A model generated the notes under the pieces. The model had not been told where the DNA came from and made no database searches. It worked only from the letters and a program-made list of their open reading frames with translations. A DNA stretch of 64,000 nt from Hymenoscyphus infarciens (lineage: Eukaryota > Ascomycota > Leotiomycetes > Helotiales > Helotiaceae): the NCBI GenBank assembly GCA_001414345.1, contig LLCB01000136.1, positions 79,413 to 143,412 of the forward strand. The letters are read 5' to 3'. Position numbers and translations under genes: made by a program. Of this stretch, positions 47,772 to 60,671 are shown one piece after another (position 1 is the first letter of the stretch; every line of letters starts with the position of its first letter).

Positions 47772-49450
47772 TGTTGCCGTGTTTGCGTGTGGCAGATCGG
47801 TTTGTTGGTGTTGTACAATAATATGTTGTTTGTAAAAAGTGTTGAAAAGAAGAAAGGGAGCAAGGCTGCGAAAGAAGTATTTATATTCTCAAGAGTCGCG
47901 ACTTGGTGGAGGCAGTGATTGTACTATTCGGCTGGGGTGGAGCCTCAAAGATACCTGGATGGGTACCGCGTCCCCCCGCTAGACTCTTCGATCTTGAGCT
48001 ACCTGGATGGGCCTTCCTTTCAAGAGACCATCACCTTTGAATTGTTTACGTTTTTCGGCAACGCTTTTTATCGATCTACTGGTCTTTGCATGTATTTTGG
48101 TGGCGGGTGGTTGGAGTTTTGGGTTTTGATGTGAAATATCTGTCGTAGCGAGAACAAACATTGACTCCTTAGACTATGCATGCACTTATGATATTTACTC
48201 TTGCATTCACTTGAAAAGACCCTTTGCTCGTCACCGAGTTCTTATGTTACTTTAATAACAGTGAAATATTGAACTCCCTGTTGTCTCTCTCTCCTTTTGC
48301 GTGCTAAATTCTTGAATCTTGCAAAGAGCAGTCTGAATAAGGTATGCTTAGCTTTCAACTCCTTGAAAACACTCATGTGCTGCTAATGAATAAAATTTGA
48401 TTGATGGAAGCCGAGCATGGTACTCCTCAGCAGTCATAGAAGAATATTTCAAATTTTATTCTTTAGAAATTCTTGATTCAGCACCAAAAATCTCTCTTGA
48501 CTGTCCAAGAGGTTCCCAAATAAGCTCCGGTCTATTGGAGGACTTCTTTGAAACACCCCTGGGAATTTCAAAAATACGATATCGTGGCTACAGAGTCTCA
48601 AAGTGGCCATTGTGTCTTTGGTTGAGAGAGGAATAATCCCCTGCTTCCCAAATCTTTAGAAACAACATCCACAACCTCTCTCAACATAGAAGGAGTACTC
48701 ATTCTCTTCAATCCACTGCTCTAGCTTCCTCATTAGCACTACCTTTCCCCAACCAAAACTCTCTAGCTCAACAAAACTCGCAAAAATGAGAGAGGGGTAC
48801 GTTCCCAACTTCTCAAAGTCTTCAAGGCCACACTTGCCCTTAATTCACCAATTCCAACTTGGCATACAGTGATTCAGCATCAAATTAGCCAAATTACGCT
48901 CCAATAATTCTACTAAAGCAAAGACAAAAGTTCAAGACTTCATTTCCCTCTCCTAACATCAACATCCTCTCCTGCACACCCAGCTCCCTTTCCCCCTGAA
49001 AGCACGAAGAAGTGAGGTGGTTAGGCGAAATCAGTTCTAATCTAACTGGTTCTGTTATAAAATCCAGTGACTGCTTACGTCGCGTGTATGCTTGATAATA
49101 GCGTAGACAGCAACTAATAAGTTATAGTGGTTTACAAAAATAAAATAGGGGGTAAAAGAGAGCAAGTTTTGATTGGTAGATAAACTCGTTAGAAGATAAG
49201 AAGAGGGGAAGTGGCTTCACTGTTGAAAGGGCTTGAGATTTCACTTCTTCTCTAGAAGCCTTTCAGAAGCCAGAAAAAGAAAAGCTTTTTTGCATGTTAC
49301 TAGAGTATTAAAGAACACCTCTTTCGCTTCATATGTTCTTTGATAAGAAGAGAAGAACTAACTACACAAGCAGCTATTCTGAAGTCTAAGTCACTAAAAA
49401 GCCTAATAATAAAATCAGCTCTTTAAGACTAAGAAATACGAGGAGATCGT
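47772..49450. other. intergenic, approaching the second AT-rich block
   Basis: Promoter side of the F-box-like gene followed by about 1.5 kb without a convincing gene. The plus frame 48397-48636 (79 residues) has no supporting features. AT content rises from about 49.4 kb. Confidence 0.5.
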
Positions 49451-51275
49451 AAGTGCTTAGATAACTAACTTTTAGTCTATAATAAGTTATAATTTAACTT
49501 TTTAAATTTTTCGCTTAGTTTGGTTTTACTTATAAAAATCGTATACGTAAGATAAGTAAGATTTTCAAGACGCTGCTAATATAAGATAAGAGCCTTATAT
49601 ATTTATATATCTATATAGATATTCTTCTATATATCTTAAACTCGTCTATATCTTTTTTAACCTCTTCTCTCTCTCTATTAAACCTCTCTTCTCTAAATAG
49701 CTTCTTCTTAAATTATCTATTATAAAGAAAAAGCTCTCTAAAAAACAATTAGAAATAGCTAAAGTACTATTAATCTATACGCTATTCTATATAGTATAAA
49801 ATAAAGTAAAGAATATATTTACTTTATCTTTTTTAAGATTCTTAAGAAAATAGAACTCTTAAGAGAGAGAGATAGATTAAGATATAGACTTGAAAATATA
49901 AGAAATAGATAAAGAGAAGATAATAGAGAGAGTAGAAGAAGAAGAAGATATAAATTTAAACATAGAAATATAAATAGAATTAGTAAGATAAGAAGAAGAG
50001 ACTATAAAGATATAGAGTTAGAGCCTGTTTAGCTAGTATATTTTTTAGATAGTTTAGAATATATACTACTAAAAAGGTGTTATAATAATAGCGGATAATT
50101 TAAATATATTTAACACTTTGATATATACTAAATCGTTTAGCCTAGATATTTTTTAAGCTAGATTATTTAGCTAAATAATTTAATATTTATATAAAAGATT
50201 ATCTCTACTAAAAAAAAGTTATTATTCTATTATTACTAAAACTACGATAATTAAAATATATTCTTATTTATCTTTTCTTACCTATATACGCTAGTATATT
50301 ACTACTATTCTAAGATAAAATACTAGCTCTAAGATATTAGATATACGAGCTAAATAATTACTAAATATACTATCCGAATAATTAGATAATAAATAAATAT
50401 ATACTATACTACTTTTAAAAGATTCTAGCTTATTTATTAGAGATTTTAATATTATCTCATCGCTAGCTAAACCGGCTCTAAAGTTCTAAGCAAAGTATAT
50501 ATATATATATATTAACTAAACTAAACTAACTCTTTAAAAGTTGATTCGTAACTTACTATATCTAGAGATATAATAAAGAAAAAGTTAACTTAAACTCTTA
50601 AAGATATTAGCTAACTAACCTTTACTCTCTATTTACTTATATACGCTATTTATTATAAGAGTCTTATTTAGTAGAAGAAGATTTAGTCTTAATAACTTAA
50701 ATCTCTTCTCTTATTACTCGCTATTAATCTATAGTAAGTTATAGTTTATATATATATTATAAATATCTGTTTTTTTTCTATAAAATCTCTTACTATCTCT
50801 CTCTCTTAGACTCGTTTCTTTTTCACTTAGCTCTTTTACTATTTTACTAATTCTACGCAGTCGTCTTAATCTCGCTCTATTTTAAATATAGAAATAAGAA
50901 AGAATAAGAAAGAATAAGAAAGAATAAGAAAGAATAAGAAAGAAAAATAAGAATAAGCTAGGAAAAGAGAGAAGATTAGTCTTATTCTATAACTATCTAC
51001 TATATCTCTATAAGTACTTAATATAACCTTTCTAGTATCTTCTACTCTCTTTTAGAAAAAGCTCTTAGGTAAAGTATAAACGTTCTATCTAATTGCTAAC
51101 TTCTTTCTCTTCTTCTTTCTCTTCTTCTTTCTCTTCTTCTTCTACTATTATAATATTATAATATTATAATATTAATAGAAGAATAAAAGAGATAATAAAG
51201 CGTAGTAGCGTAGTATCTTATATCTATATCTTATAAACTCCTCTTAAAAGTATCTAATAAACCTAGTTATACTTG
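49451..51275. repeat. RIP-degraded AT-rich debris with microsatellites
   Basis: Old transposon debris like the first block. It contains a decamer array of AAGAATAAGA type at about 50886-50945, TTCTTCTCTTTC-type repeats at about 51105-51145 and an ATTATA run near 51150-51178. The TIR element at 50021-50478 is listed separately. Confidence 0.75.
50021..50478. mobile_element. 458-bp MITE-like element with TA target duplication
   Basis: The left terminus GAGCCTGTTTAGCTAG and the right terminus CTAGCTAAACCGGCTC are inverted repeats with one mismatch, flanked by TA on both sides (50019-50020 and 50479-50480). No coding capacity is seen. A TA target fits Tc1/mariner-type elements. Its termini are unrelated to those of the 32186 element. 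Confidence 0.72.
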
Positions 51276-51280
51276 AAAAC

Positions 51281-51471
51281 TATAATAGCCCTCTATAAAT
51301 ACACAAAGAGAGTGCTTATAGAATGGTATCTAGTATTAAGAAAAACTAAACTAAAGAGAAAAGCGAAGAGTATAGGCACTCTAGCTTTATTTATATATAT
51401 TAAGCGAAGCCTTAGTAAAGCCTTAGGCTAACCTAGTTACGTAAGTAATATATATAACTAGGACTATTATA
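51281..51471 (-). repeat. 3' LTR of the gypsy element (left side)
   Basis: 191 bp, TATAATAGCCCTC...GGACTATTATA, followed by the polypurine tract. Confidence 0.85.
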
Positions 51472-54400
51472 CTACCCCCCCTTTAAAAGGGCCCCTTTAT
51501 AACTAAGCGGCTTTGTCCTCTTTTAATATAGGAGTATTAAGCTCTAGCTTACTATAATCCTCTCTCCTAGCCTTATATACTATTTTCTATAATAAAAGAG
51601 CTTTTAAGAGACCAGCCATTTTTAGCTTCTCTAAATAGAACCTCTCTACTAGTTATAGTGTATATATTAGTTATTAAGCTAGATACTAATTAAGGTCTTT
51701 ATTATAGCCTTTCTACTTAATTTAGTAATAGAGGGACTACTATCTCTTCTTACTAGCTAGTATTTCTTTAACCTTCTATTCCTCTTCTTCGTTTATAACG
51801 ATTAGTAGAGGTAGTATAACTACCTATCTTAGTAAGGGGTTGTCTATAGCCTTATATAACTTCTTAAGAGCAAAGATAGAGTGAACCTTAATAGAAGCCG
51901 ATAGTTATAATTAGAAAGTAGAACCTACTTCTTTAAGGATCTTAAAAGGGCTAGTTATCTAGTAGTCTAGCTTTTAGCTTAGTTATTAAGTTACTTAGTC
52001 CTTTGTTATAATAAAGACTATATCTCTTACTCTAAAATCGACGTCTTATCTATATTTATTTACGTCTTATTCCTTCTTCTGTTAAGCTTTTAATATATTT
52101 GCTTAGCTAATGTCTAAGACCTCTTAGATTATCTTTATAACTATTATAGCTTCTTTTTATAATAGCTGTTCTTTTATATTAGCTAGTTCTAGTATTTACT
52201 AGTTAAACGAGGTTCTTAGTATATATCTCTTCTATAACTTAAAAGGTAATATTCTAATAGTATTATAAGGTAGTACTAACTATATATAGTCTATTATTAG
52301 AAGGATCTTAGACTAATTAGTATAATAATAATTAATATATAGCTATAAACGCTAATTAAGGTATTAATTTATAATCTTAGTCTAGCTATCTATTTAAGCG
52401 TAGTTTATAGTTAAGAGTTAAAGCTAAATACCTAGGATTTAAGTAAACTCTCTCTAAAACGCGGTAATAAAGTAAGAGCCTTTATCTAATATTATACTTT
52501 CTAGAATCCTATAATATCGTAAAACGTGTTTAATATATAACCTTACTATCTATTTAGAAGTGATATTCTTATAGTAAAGTATTAAAATAGACTATTTAGA
52601 TAAGTAGTCTATTACTACAAACATATTATTATAACTATACTTATTAACTAGAAAGGACTTAAAATCTATAGCTATATATTACTATATATATAGTAGTACT
52701 AAGAGTAAGTATAGATAGCTAAGTATTTTATCTTAAGAAACGTCTACTCTTCTATAATTATAATAGTTTTATATATATCTTATAATATTAGCTTTTATAT
52801 TTCACTAGATATATCTTAAATATAGAATCTAGTAGGTCTTATCCCTCTTTAAGTAAGCTAAAAGTATCTAATTATAAGCCTTATAAATTAGGTCTATTCT
52901 TAGCATATCTATATCTAGTACTACTAAGTAGTTTTAGTAAAGTAAAAGGCCTTTCTCTAGAGTATATAGGGAATTAGTATTAGTTTTAGCTTATGCTTAT
53001 ATAGCTTAAAGTATCGTAGTATCCTTATTTACTTAGTAGATTCGTTCTAAAAGTATAAATAATTCTTAGAAGTAGTTATTATTAACTAGAGCTAGTATAA
53101 TCGAGCTTATTTCAACCCTTAGATCTTTAAGTACTTCTATATTAACTTATTTCTTTATTAGGAGTATATAGGTCTAGTATTACTCTTTAAGTTCCTTCTA
53201 TAAGTATATCTTATTTACTTTATAAGTTAAAGTATTTGTCTTACTATTCTTATACTCTAAATAGAACATAATAATAAAATAGTACTTAGCTAAGGCTTTA
53301 GCCTACCTCGCTTAATAGGTAGTAAGTTACTTAGTAGTTATAAAGTACTTAAGCGCTTTATAATCAGTATAAATATAGATTTTTAAATAAGTGCTTTATA
53401 GTTCTAGTCTCTATTCTATAAGTAAGCGTATAATAATAAGTAGCTCTTTATTATATATTTTATAGTTATACTTAGCTAAAGATATAGTCTTATTAAAGTA
53501 GGCTATAGAGTATTATTCTCTATTAGCTTATTATTATTATAATACTTTAGTAATGATTCTATCTAAAGCGTCTATCTCGATTATAGTAAGGAGATTAGGA
53601 GAGTAGTAGTAGAGGATTAGTATAGAGGTAAGTACTACTTTTAGGTCTTTAAACACTTTCTAGTACTTCTTATTAAAATTAAAAGGCATGTTATTCTACG
53701 TTAGATATACTAAAGGCTTTATAATTATACTATAGTTTTAGATAAACCTTTAGTAGAAGTTATAAAAACTAAGAAAGCTTTAAACGCCTTTTACTATCTC
53801 TAGAGCTTACTATTTCTATACTACTAAGACCTTTTTAGAGTCTACTTTAATACTATTAGTACTAATAATAAACCTAAAGTATTTTATCTTCTTAACGTTA
53901 AACTTATACTTCTTAATATCGACCTATAACCTAGTATTCTTAAGACGTTAAAGGACTTTTTATATATACTCTTTATATTTAAAAACGTTTAATAAGTAGA
54001 TAAAGATATTATCTAAGTAGGTAGAGTAGAAGTCGTCTAGATAGTTAAATAAGACGTCGTTTATATAACGCTAGTAGGTAGACAGGCTATTTATTAGACT
54101 AAACGGTAAAACCTTATACTTATACGTTTTATAGTAGGTATAAAAAGTAGTTAATTCTTTAATGTCTAGATCTATTTATATATAGTAGAAGGCTTACTAG
54201 ATATCTAGCTTAGTAAAAATATAAGCTTAACTAATATATATAAGCGTTTTATTAATTAGAGGTAATAGATAGTAGTCTTTTTAAGTAAGATTATTAAGTT
54301 TTTAGAAGTTAATATAGAAACGTAGCCTTCTATCTACTTTCTTTATAAATAGAATAGGAGTAGTAAAAGGGGACTAGTTATATTTAATAAACCCTTTATA

Positions 54401-56890
54401 GAGATTCTCTAAGATATATTCCTTTATAGCTAATAACTCTTCTATAGATATCTTATATAAAGGGGAATATTTAAGAGTGTTTAGACTTTTAAGATTAATC
54501 TTATAGTTATAGTATTAGTAAGGTAGGAGAGTGTCTAAGATAGCCTTAGAAAATACCTCTTTAAAGTCTTAGTACTTATTAAGAAGAGCGATATTAAGAG
54601 CTATATCTAGTTCTTAATTAGCTATAATAGTGTTAATTTTATATATACTTATAGTAAACATCTTACTATCCTTTTAGAATAAGTAATAATGTATTCCTAT
54701 AGTTAAAATAGCTAAAATATTAATAATAGAGTCTAACTTCTTTAAGATAAAGGGTTTCTAATAGTATACTAGGGCGAGTACTTTCTTTATAACGCTTTTA
54801 AGTTCTTTCTTTATAACCTAGTATTTTACTTATATTAAGGACTTATAGTCTCCTCTACCACGTATAGTTAAGGTATAACTAGCTAGGGTTATAGTATTAA
54901 TTTTAAGGTAATCTATAGACTCTAAGAGCCTTCTACCTTATCGGCGCTGTTTATCTATTTCTATAGCTTAGTTATAAGTATTAGCTTTATCCTAGTAAGA
55001 GAGTATAAAGTCTTTTAGTTATATAGCGTCTTAAGAGAGAGGAGTCGGCTATTAAGTAAAGAAGTGAGGCTTAAGGTTATTAGGCTAGAGTAGTTTCTAA
55101 TAAGTTATATTAATATTAATATAAAAGTACTTAAAAAACCTCTAGCTAAGAATAATATTATATAGACCTAAGTCTAAGAGGATAAATAGTATATTAAAGA
55201 ATTTATAGCTATCTAAGATATAATTTAAAAGAAGATAGTATATAGCTTTACTTCTAATTTCTCTATTATATCTATAAATCTTAATAGAGGTAGGAAGTCT
55301 TTTAGTCTTTAAACTATAGAACTTTATAAGGTTATAACTAAGTTATATATTTATAAAAGAAAAGGTATTTACTCTAAGATTACTAAGAGTAGTAGTTTAT
55401 ATACTAAATCTATTAATAGTTATTATACTAGGTAAAGTAAACGCTTTTCTACTAATTAATAACTATAGATTAATCTTAGAGAGATTAATCCTATATTTAC
55501 CTAAAGAGGAGTCTTCTTTTAGGCTTCTTTGTTTCCTAACTCTAAGCTAGTATCTTTTCCTTTAAGCTCTTTAAGGTTAACCCTATATATCCTTAGCTTT
55601 AGATAATCCTTAATATAATAACTAGGCTTATTATAGTTAAAGCACTTATCTAATAGTTCTAGAGTTAAGCGGTTATTTATAGTAGAGGTGTTAGAGTGTC
55701 TAAGAGAGATAAAGAGGGTTATAGAGGAAGAAGGGCTAGTAGGCGTAGGAGCAGGTATATATAGGTTTAAAGTAGAAGGAAAGTTCGTTACTTATACTCT
55801 TTAAGAAGCGAGATTTTAAAGATTACTATTAATACTACTTATAAGATTATAAAAAGAGTTTATATCTCTCTTAGCTTAGAACTTGGTAATAATAAGAGAT
55901 TAGTATAATATAAGGGTTAACTTATTCTATAAGTCTTCTACCTAGTCTTATAGGAGAACTTTAGCTTTATCTATAAGTTGTTAGAACTTAGTATAGAAGT
56001 TATAGAAAGTTTCTATCTTTAATATAATAAGGTCTTAGTATTAGATATAAGCTTCTTAGTATAAGTAAGAGCTAATAGCGATGTTTTAGAGGTAAGTTAA
56101 TATCTCTTTATAGCTATTAAACTAGTTAATAATATTAAACTTATATCTTAGGTAAATATAGTTTTAGGCTCTTCTAGAAGTATAGTAGAAAATCAAATTT
56201 ATCCTTACTTCCTTAGACTTAAAGTAGTTAGTATTAATAGACAACTTTACTATAATTTCAGTTTCCTAGGTTATATAGATGAATTCGTCTTCTATAGTAA
56301 ATTAGTAAGGATTAGCTATCCTACTTATTTTCTTAGATAATAGAGCTATAAAAGAGGAATAAGTTATATTAAGAGTTTGTAGCTAAACAGGGGTATATTA
56401 ATAGGAAGTACTAGCTATATTTAAAGTATTTACTTTAAGTTTATAAACTTTACTTATTAATAAGGTTATTACTTTAAGGATTTGTTATAGAGTAGAGTTA
56501 GGTAGAGGTAGTTTAGGGATCCTATACTATAAGGAACTAGTAGTTGCCTTAGTAAGAGGAGGTAGTAGTAGTATAGTAATAGCTAGTATATATGTTTTTT
56601 TAGGTTAAGTTCTTAAGCTAGATTAGAACGCGACGTTAATAGAAGGGGGAAGAGGGATTAGCTCTACTAACTCTAAAGTAGGATAGAATAGTTCTTAGGT
56701 TAATAGGTTACCTTTAAAGGACTCGACGTAGCTAATAGAAGAATACTAGACCTTACTACTTAACGTAAATAGGTTAGGCTTTATAGAGGAGGAAGGTAAA
56801 TTTAGTAGATTTAATATAAGTGAATATATATATTATTATTAGGATATTAGTAAAAGCCTTCCTAGGTAAAGAGAGAGAGTTTAGTTTTAG

Positions 56891-57081
56891 TATAATAGCC
56901 CTCTATAAATACATAAAGAGAGTGCTTATAGAATAGTACCTAGTATTAAGGAAAACTAAACTAAAGAGAAAAGTAAAGAGTATAGGCACTCTAGCTTTAT
57001 TTATATACATTAAGCGAAGCCTTGGCAAAGCCTCGGGCTAACCTGGTCACGTGAGTGACGTATGTAACTGGGACTGTCACA
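56891..57081 (-). repeat. 5' LTR of the gypsy element (right side)
   Basis: 191 bp, TATAATAGCCCTC...GGACTGTCACA. It retains GTCACGTGAGTGACG where the left copy has GTTACGTAAGTAATA, which shows the direction of decay. Confidence 0.85.
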
Positions 57082-57086
57082 AAAAC

Positions 57087-57731
57087 TAATTAGTACTAGC
57101 TTTATCTACTTATATCTATTCTATATTCTATATTCTATATTCTATATTCTATATTCTATATTCTATATTCTATATTCTATATTCTATATTCTATATTCTA
57201 TATTCTATAATCTATTAATAGATAAAAAAGGATATTACACTCGATATCTTAGGTAGAATACTATATATAATCAATCTATCTAAATGAGAAAATATTAGAA
57301 CACTTTAAATTCTCTCTAGTTAGTTAGTTAGTCTTCTCTCCTCCCCTCTCCTCTCCTCTCCTCTCCTCTCCTCTCCTTTCCTCCCCTCTCCTCTCCTCTC
57401 CTTTCCTCTCTACTCTACTCCACTCCACTCCTCTTATAATAGAATACTAGTAAAGCAAAAAAATGCCCGCCAAAACACCAGTCAAAAAAAGAAAAACAAA
57501 AACACCAAAAAAACACCGAGCAAAAAAAGAAGAAAAAAGAAAGAGAAGAAAACAAAAGATGTATATATACAACCTAACCACGATACCCATAAGCACTATA
57601 CCACCTTTTCCATTCACAGAATCGTAAATCACCACCTTTTCCATTCACAGAATCGTAAATCACCACCTTTTCTACTCACCTTTTCTACTCACAAGCTCTT
57701 AAATCAATCATAACCATGTTCATACACTAAC

Positions 57732-57776
<45 letters not shown>

Positions 57777-58250
57777 TGCAAGCCAGACAGGCAGGCAGGT
57801 CTGTATAAATCTCCCATAATCACCTATAATCTCTCATCATCTCCCATAATCACCCATAATCACCCATAATCACCCATAATCTCTCCTATCCTATCCTCTG
57901 TCCTATCCTATCCTATCCTATCCTATCCTATCCTATCCTATCCTATCCTATCCTATCCTATCCTATCCTATCCTATCCTATCCCCTCTCCTCAACACCAC
58001 CAAAGTACAAAGTACAAAGTACTATTCATTCATCCACTTAACCTCCACCTAACCTCCACCTAACCTCCACCTAACCTCCACCTAACCTCCACCTAACCTC
58101 CACCTACCTCCAACTACCTCCAACTACCTTCAACTACCTCTAACTACCTCCAACTACCTCTAACAAGTCCCCCCCTCCTCTCTCCCTCCCAGGACATCAC
58201 ACCACTCACTCACTAGCTTATTTTCACAACCGCCCCCCCCCCCGCCCCTA
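57087..58250. repeat. belt of short tandem repeats
   Basis: Consecutive arrays: TATTCTA heptamers (about 57118-57209), CTCCT/CTCTCCT pyrimidine tract (about 57340-57430), a roughly 32-bp duplication ACCACCTTTTCCATTC (57600-57664), CAAT tetramers (about 57731-57775), ATCACCCATA units (about 57806-57880), TATCC pentamers (about 57885-57980) and CTCCACCTAAC 11-mers (about 58042-58110) decaying into CAACTAC repeats. A C run lies near 58232. No gene is visible. Confidence 0.85.
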
Positions 58251-58814
58251 TAAACACCATACCAAGCAAGATGGGGGGAAAAATGATGATAATTTCATTC
58301 ATGCCCTCAATACAAACACTACCTTCTCTCTTTACACTCTCATCTCTCTTTACACCCTCATGCCCCCAAAAAGAATAAAGCACCCGCTAAAACGCATCAG
58401 AATACAATCAAGGATAATCACCCACCCTCGTCCATCACTAGGTAGGTACTCAAAAAACTCCATCTTCAATCTTGATCATCATTTGAATCCCCTAGTGAGT
58501 GACCCATCCATTCCTATTCATAAACTCATTCCAACCATTGGTTATCCATGGTCATCCTCTTCTCCCTGGGTATCATATCAAAAGCCTAACCCATACCTCG
58601 CGTGTAAAATTCCATATCGTCTTCTCGCTCTTCTCAACGGTCACTAATACATAAGCCTTGCAACAAAGCGTGCCCTGTCTTTACACGCATGCATTGGTCG
58701 CTCGTTCGTTGCTTTCTCAACATCGTCCAGGGTTTGTAGCCAGACTCTTGGTTCAATCTTTCACATAAGACCATACTTTCGATAATCGTGCTTCAAGCGT
58801 CCTCATCCCCCGTT
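58251..58814. other. 3' flank of the Ndt80-like gene
   Basis: Unique sequence downstream of the Ndt80-like stop. The 95-residue plus frame 58360-58647 has no family features. Nothing else is seen. Confidence 0.5.
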
Positions 58815-60671
58815 TCAGTTTTCCGCCGAAAAATATCTCTTCCGCTTAACCCTCACCTGCTGCGCCATCATATCCGGAGGATGAATATGATGCACAACAT
58901 GCGGTCGATAAATGGCATCGACAGGCGGCATCCTACTCGAGTTAGCAATCTCTCCCCTTTCTCCCCTCCCCTGCCCACAAAAAAAAAAAAAAGGAAAGTC
59001 AAAACTCACCAATCATCAACACTCAACGGGAAATACTCATACAACAAATCCGCATTCTCAAACGGACTCCCCAAATGGGTAGCACTATTCTTCTTCCTCG
59101 CATCCGGGCTCCTTTCCCCTGCACTCGTTCTCTCACTTCGAGAGCCATCATTCCGTCCCGTTTCCTCATCCGCAAGCGAGAGATTTACAGGAGCCACTTG
59201 AGCTCTCCTTTTCCCTTTGGTGTCGCTGTTCCAACTTGGTATAGGTGGCCGAGTGACCGAACTCGAGGATGGTGTTGGCTTTTTAGATGGTCGATTGGAT
59301 TCAGAACTCGAGACGGCGGGAATCGATGGACTCAAGTTGGACCAGTCGGGGAGATCCAGTGGTTGCTGTAGCTTGTCAGTTTTCTTTTCGGAAATTGATT
59401 AGATGTTGATGGAGACAAACATGTAATTGATCCAAAGCATAATGCCGATACGAGTTACTCGTGGCCCCAGGGTCAACCTTTCCCTGAGGTGTCTGCGAGA
59501 CATCACTCATAGTCCTCTGTTTCGCATCCGTCAGTGGAAAATCCTTGCTACTGTCAAAATTCCTTGGACTTCGTCCCCGAACAATAATTGGTCCACTCTG
59601 AATTTCTGCCAAGTTAACGGTTTCTCCTGTAGGAATGGTTGCGACCAAGTTGATCCGAATCACATAATTCTGTTGCAATCCTTTCCTCCTTCCGTTGTTT
59701 GCAGTCGCATGTTTGAATTGGAGTCTCTTCCAAGCAATTGGAATTGAGACCGCGCTGGGATCCAGCTCGGGATTTATGCTCAGATTCAGAGGCCAAACCG
59801 GAGGAGCCCCTCCATTTCTCGCCTCACTCGACGCGCCAGCAGTGGCTTTCCAAGGTACTGAGATAATCTCGGTGCTCTTCCCCTCAATACTCTCCCTCGC
59901 AGAAAGTGTGGCCGTAAGCTCATAGATTGGGATCTGCTGTCCCACCTCGTTGAGAATATGCGATATGTTCCTCGACAAAGATATATTCCCAGTTATCTGG
60001 AAAAGATTGCGTCGATAGCAAGTCAATTCCGTGGGCCGTCCGGTTGGATCACCCTCAAAGACATCTTCTGCCAAGAAAAACATGCCGTATAGTTCTGCTG
60101 ACATGTGAGGCCAGATTTGCCCGCAGTCATTGAGTATTGGGGCTTTTATGGTTGGCGCGCTGAAACCCAGGAGTTTATGGTCCGGCGCCTGCAGTAAGGC
60201 GTCGTATGGTTGGGTATTGTTGTTGTTGTTGTTGTTGTTGTTGTTATTATTATTATTACTTTGTTCGAGGAGGGTATCGAAGGGCGCAGAGGGGTAGGAG
60301 AATGGATCTTCGAAGGTACTCGAGAAGGCATCGGAGTTTTCGTAGGTGGGCGTGAAAGGGATAGAGGGCATGTTGGAATTGAGGTCGTCTCTATTGTGGC
60401 CACTTTCCAAAGGTCAGCATTGAGGTATGAATATGTTCTGCCAAAGAGTGGGAAATGGAGTGGGAAATGGAGTGGGAAATGGAATGGGCAAGATGACAGA
60501 TGGATTCTTCTCCTGCACATACAACATGTTCCCTCCCTCGAAATTCAGATCATTATCGAATGGATCCATGGTGCCCATCTGCGGTTGCGCTGGGAAGGAT
60601 GCGCTCAATGGTATACCATCATTTGAATTCGAGGTGGGCGAAGCCAAGGGCATATGATCATAACCCGCCAT
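58815..60671 (-). CDS. Ndt80/PhoG-family transcription factor (VIB-1/XprG-type)
   Basis: Four exons, 60523-60671, 59421-60402, 59010-59365 and 58815-58932, encode 534 residues. The Ndt80 DNA-binding domain (p53-like immunoglobulin fold) spans roughly residues 120-340: KLLGFSAPTIKAPILNDCGQ, HMSAELYGMFFLAEDVFEGD, ELTCYRRNLFQITGNISLSR, PLNLSI, WKRLQFKHATANNGRRKGLQ and IVRGRSPRNFD, the last being a family hallmark. A 14-residue Asn run precedes it. The C-terminus is Ser/Pro-rich and ends RVKRKRYFSAEN. The last intron (58933-59008) is inferred from a GTGAGT donor that removes a premature-looking stop. Known members control sexual development, heterokaryon incompatibility and starvation-induced proteases. 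The start MAGYDHMPLASPTSNSNDG is the first ATG of the exon. Confidence 0.88.

Larger units (their letters stand above)
51281..57081 (-). mobile_element. Ty3/gypsy LTR retrotransposon, RIP-inactivated
   Basis: 191-bp LTRs (51281-51471 and 56891-57081) are flanked by the perfect duplication AAAAC (51276-51280 and 57082-57086). The polypurine tract beside the left LTR (CTACCCCCCC on plus) sets the direction as minus. Reading minus: a zinc knuckle CFN(C>Y)NKP at 55615-55643, the reverse transcriptase box YLDD intact at 54033-54044 within FNYLDDFYST, and an integrase core-like stretch (IDFKSF...NNMFVVIDYLSK) at about 52570-52690. The order Gag-RT-IN is that of gypsy. Stops fill all frames. The 5' LTR (right side) is less mutated than the 3' LTR. 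Confidence 0.88.

Noticed and set aside
57447..57644. 65-residue minus-strand frame with hydrophobic stretch
   Set aside because: It is translated from A-rich low-complexity DNA in the repeat belt and shows no gene structure.
57731..57980. Regularly spaced short repeats that could suggest a CRISPR-like array
   Set aside because: These are simple tandem repeats without unique spacers, in a eukaryotic genome.
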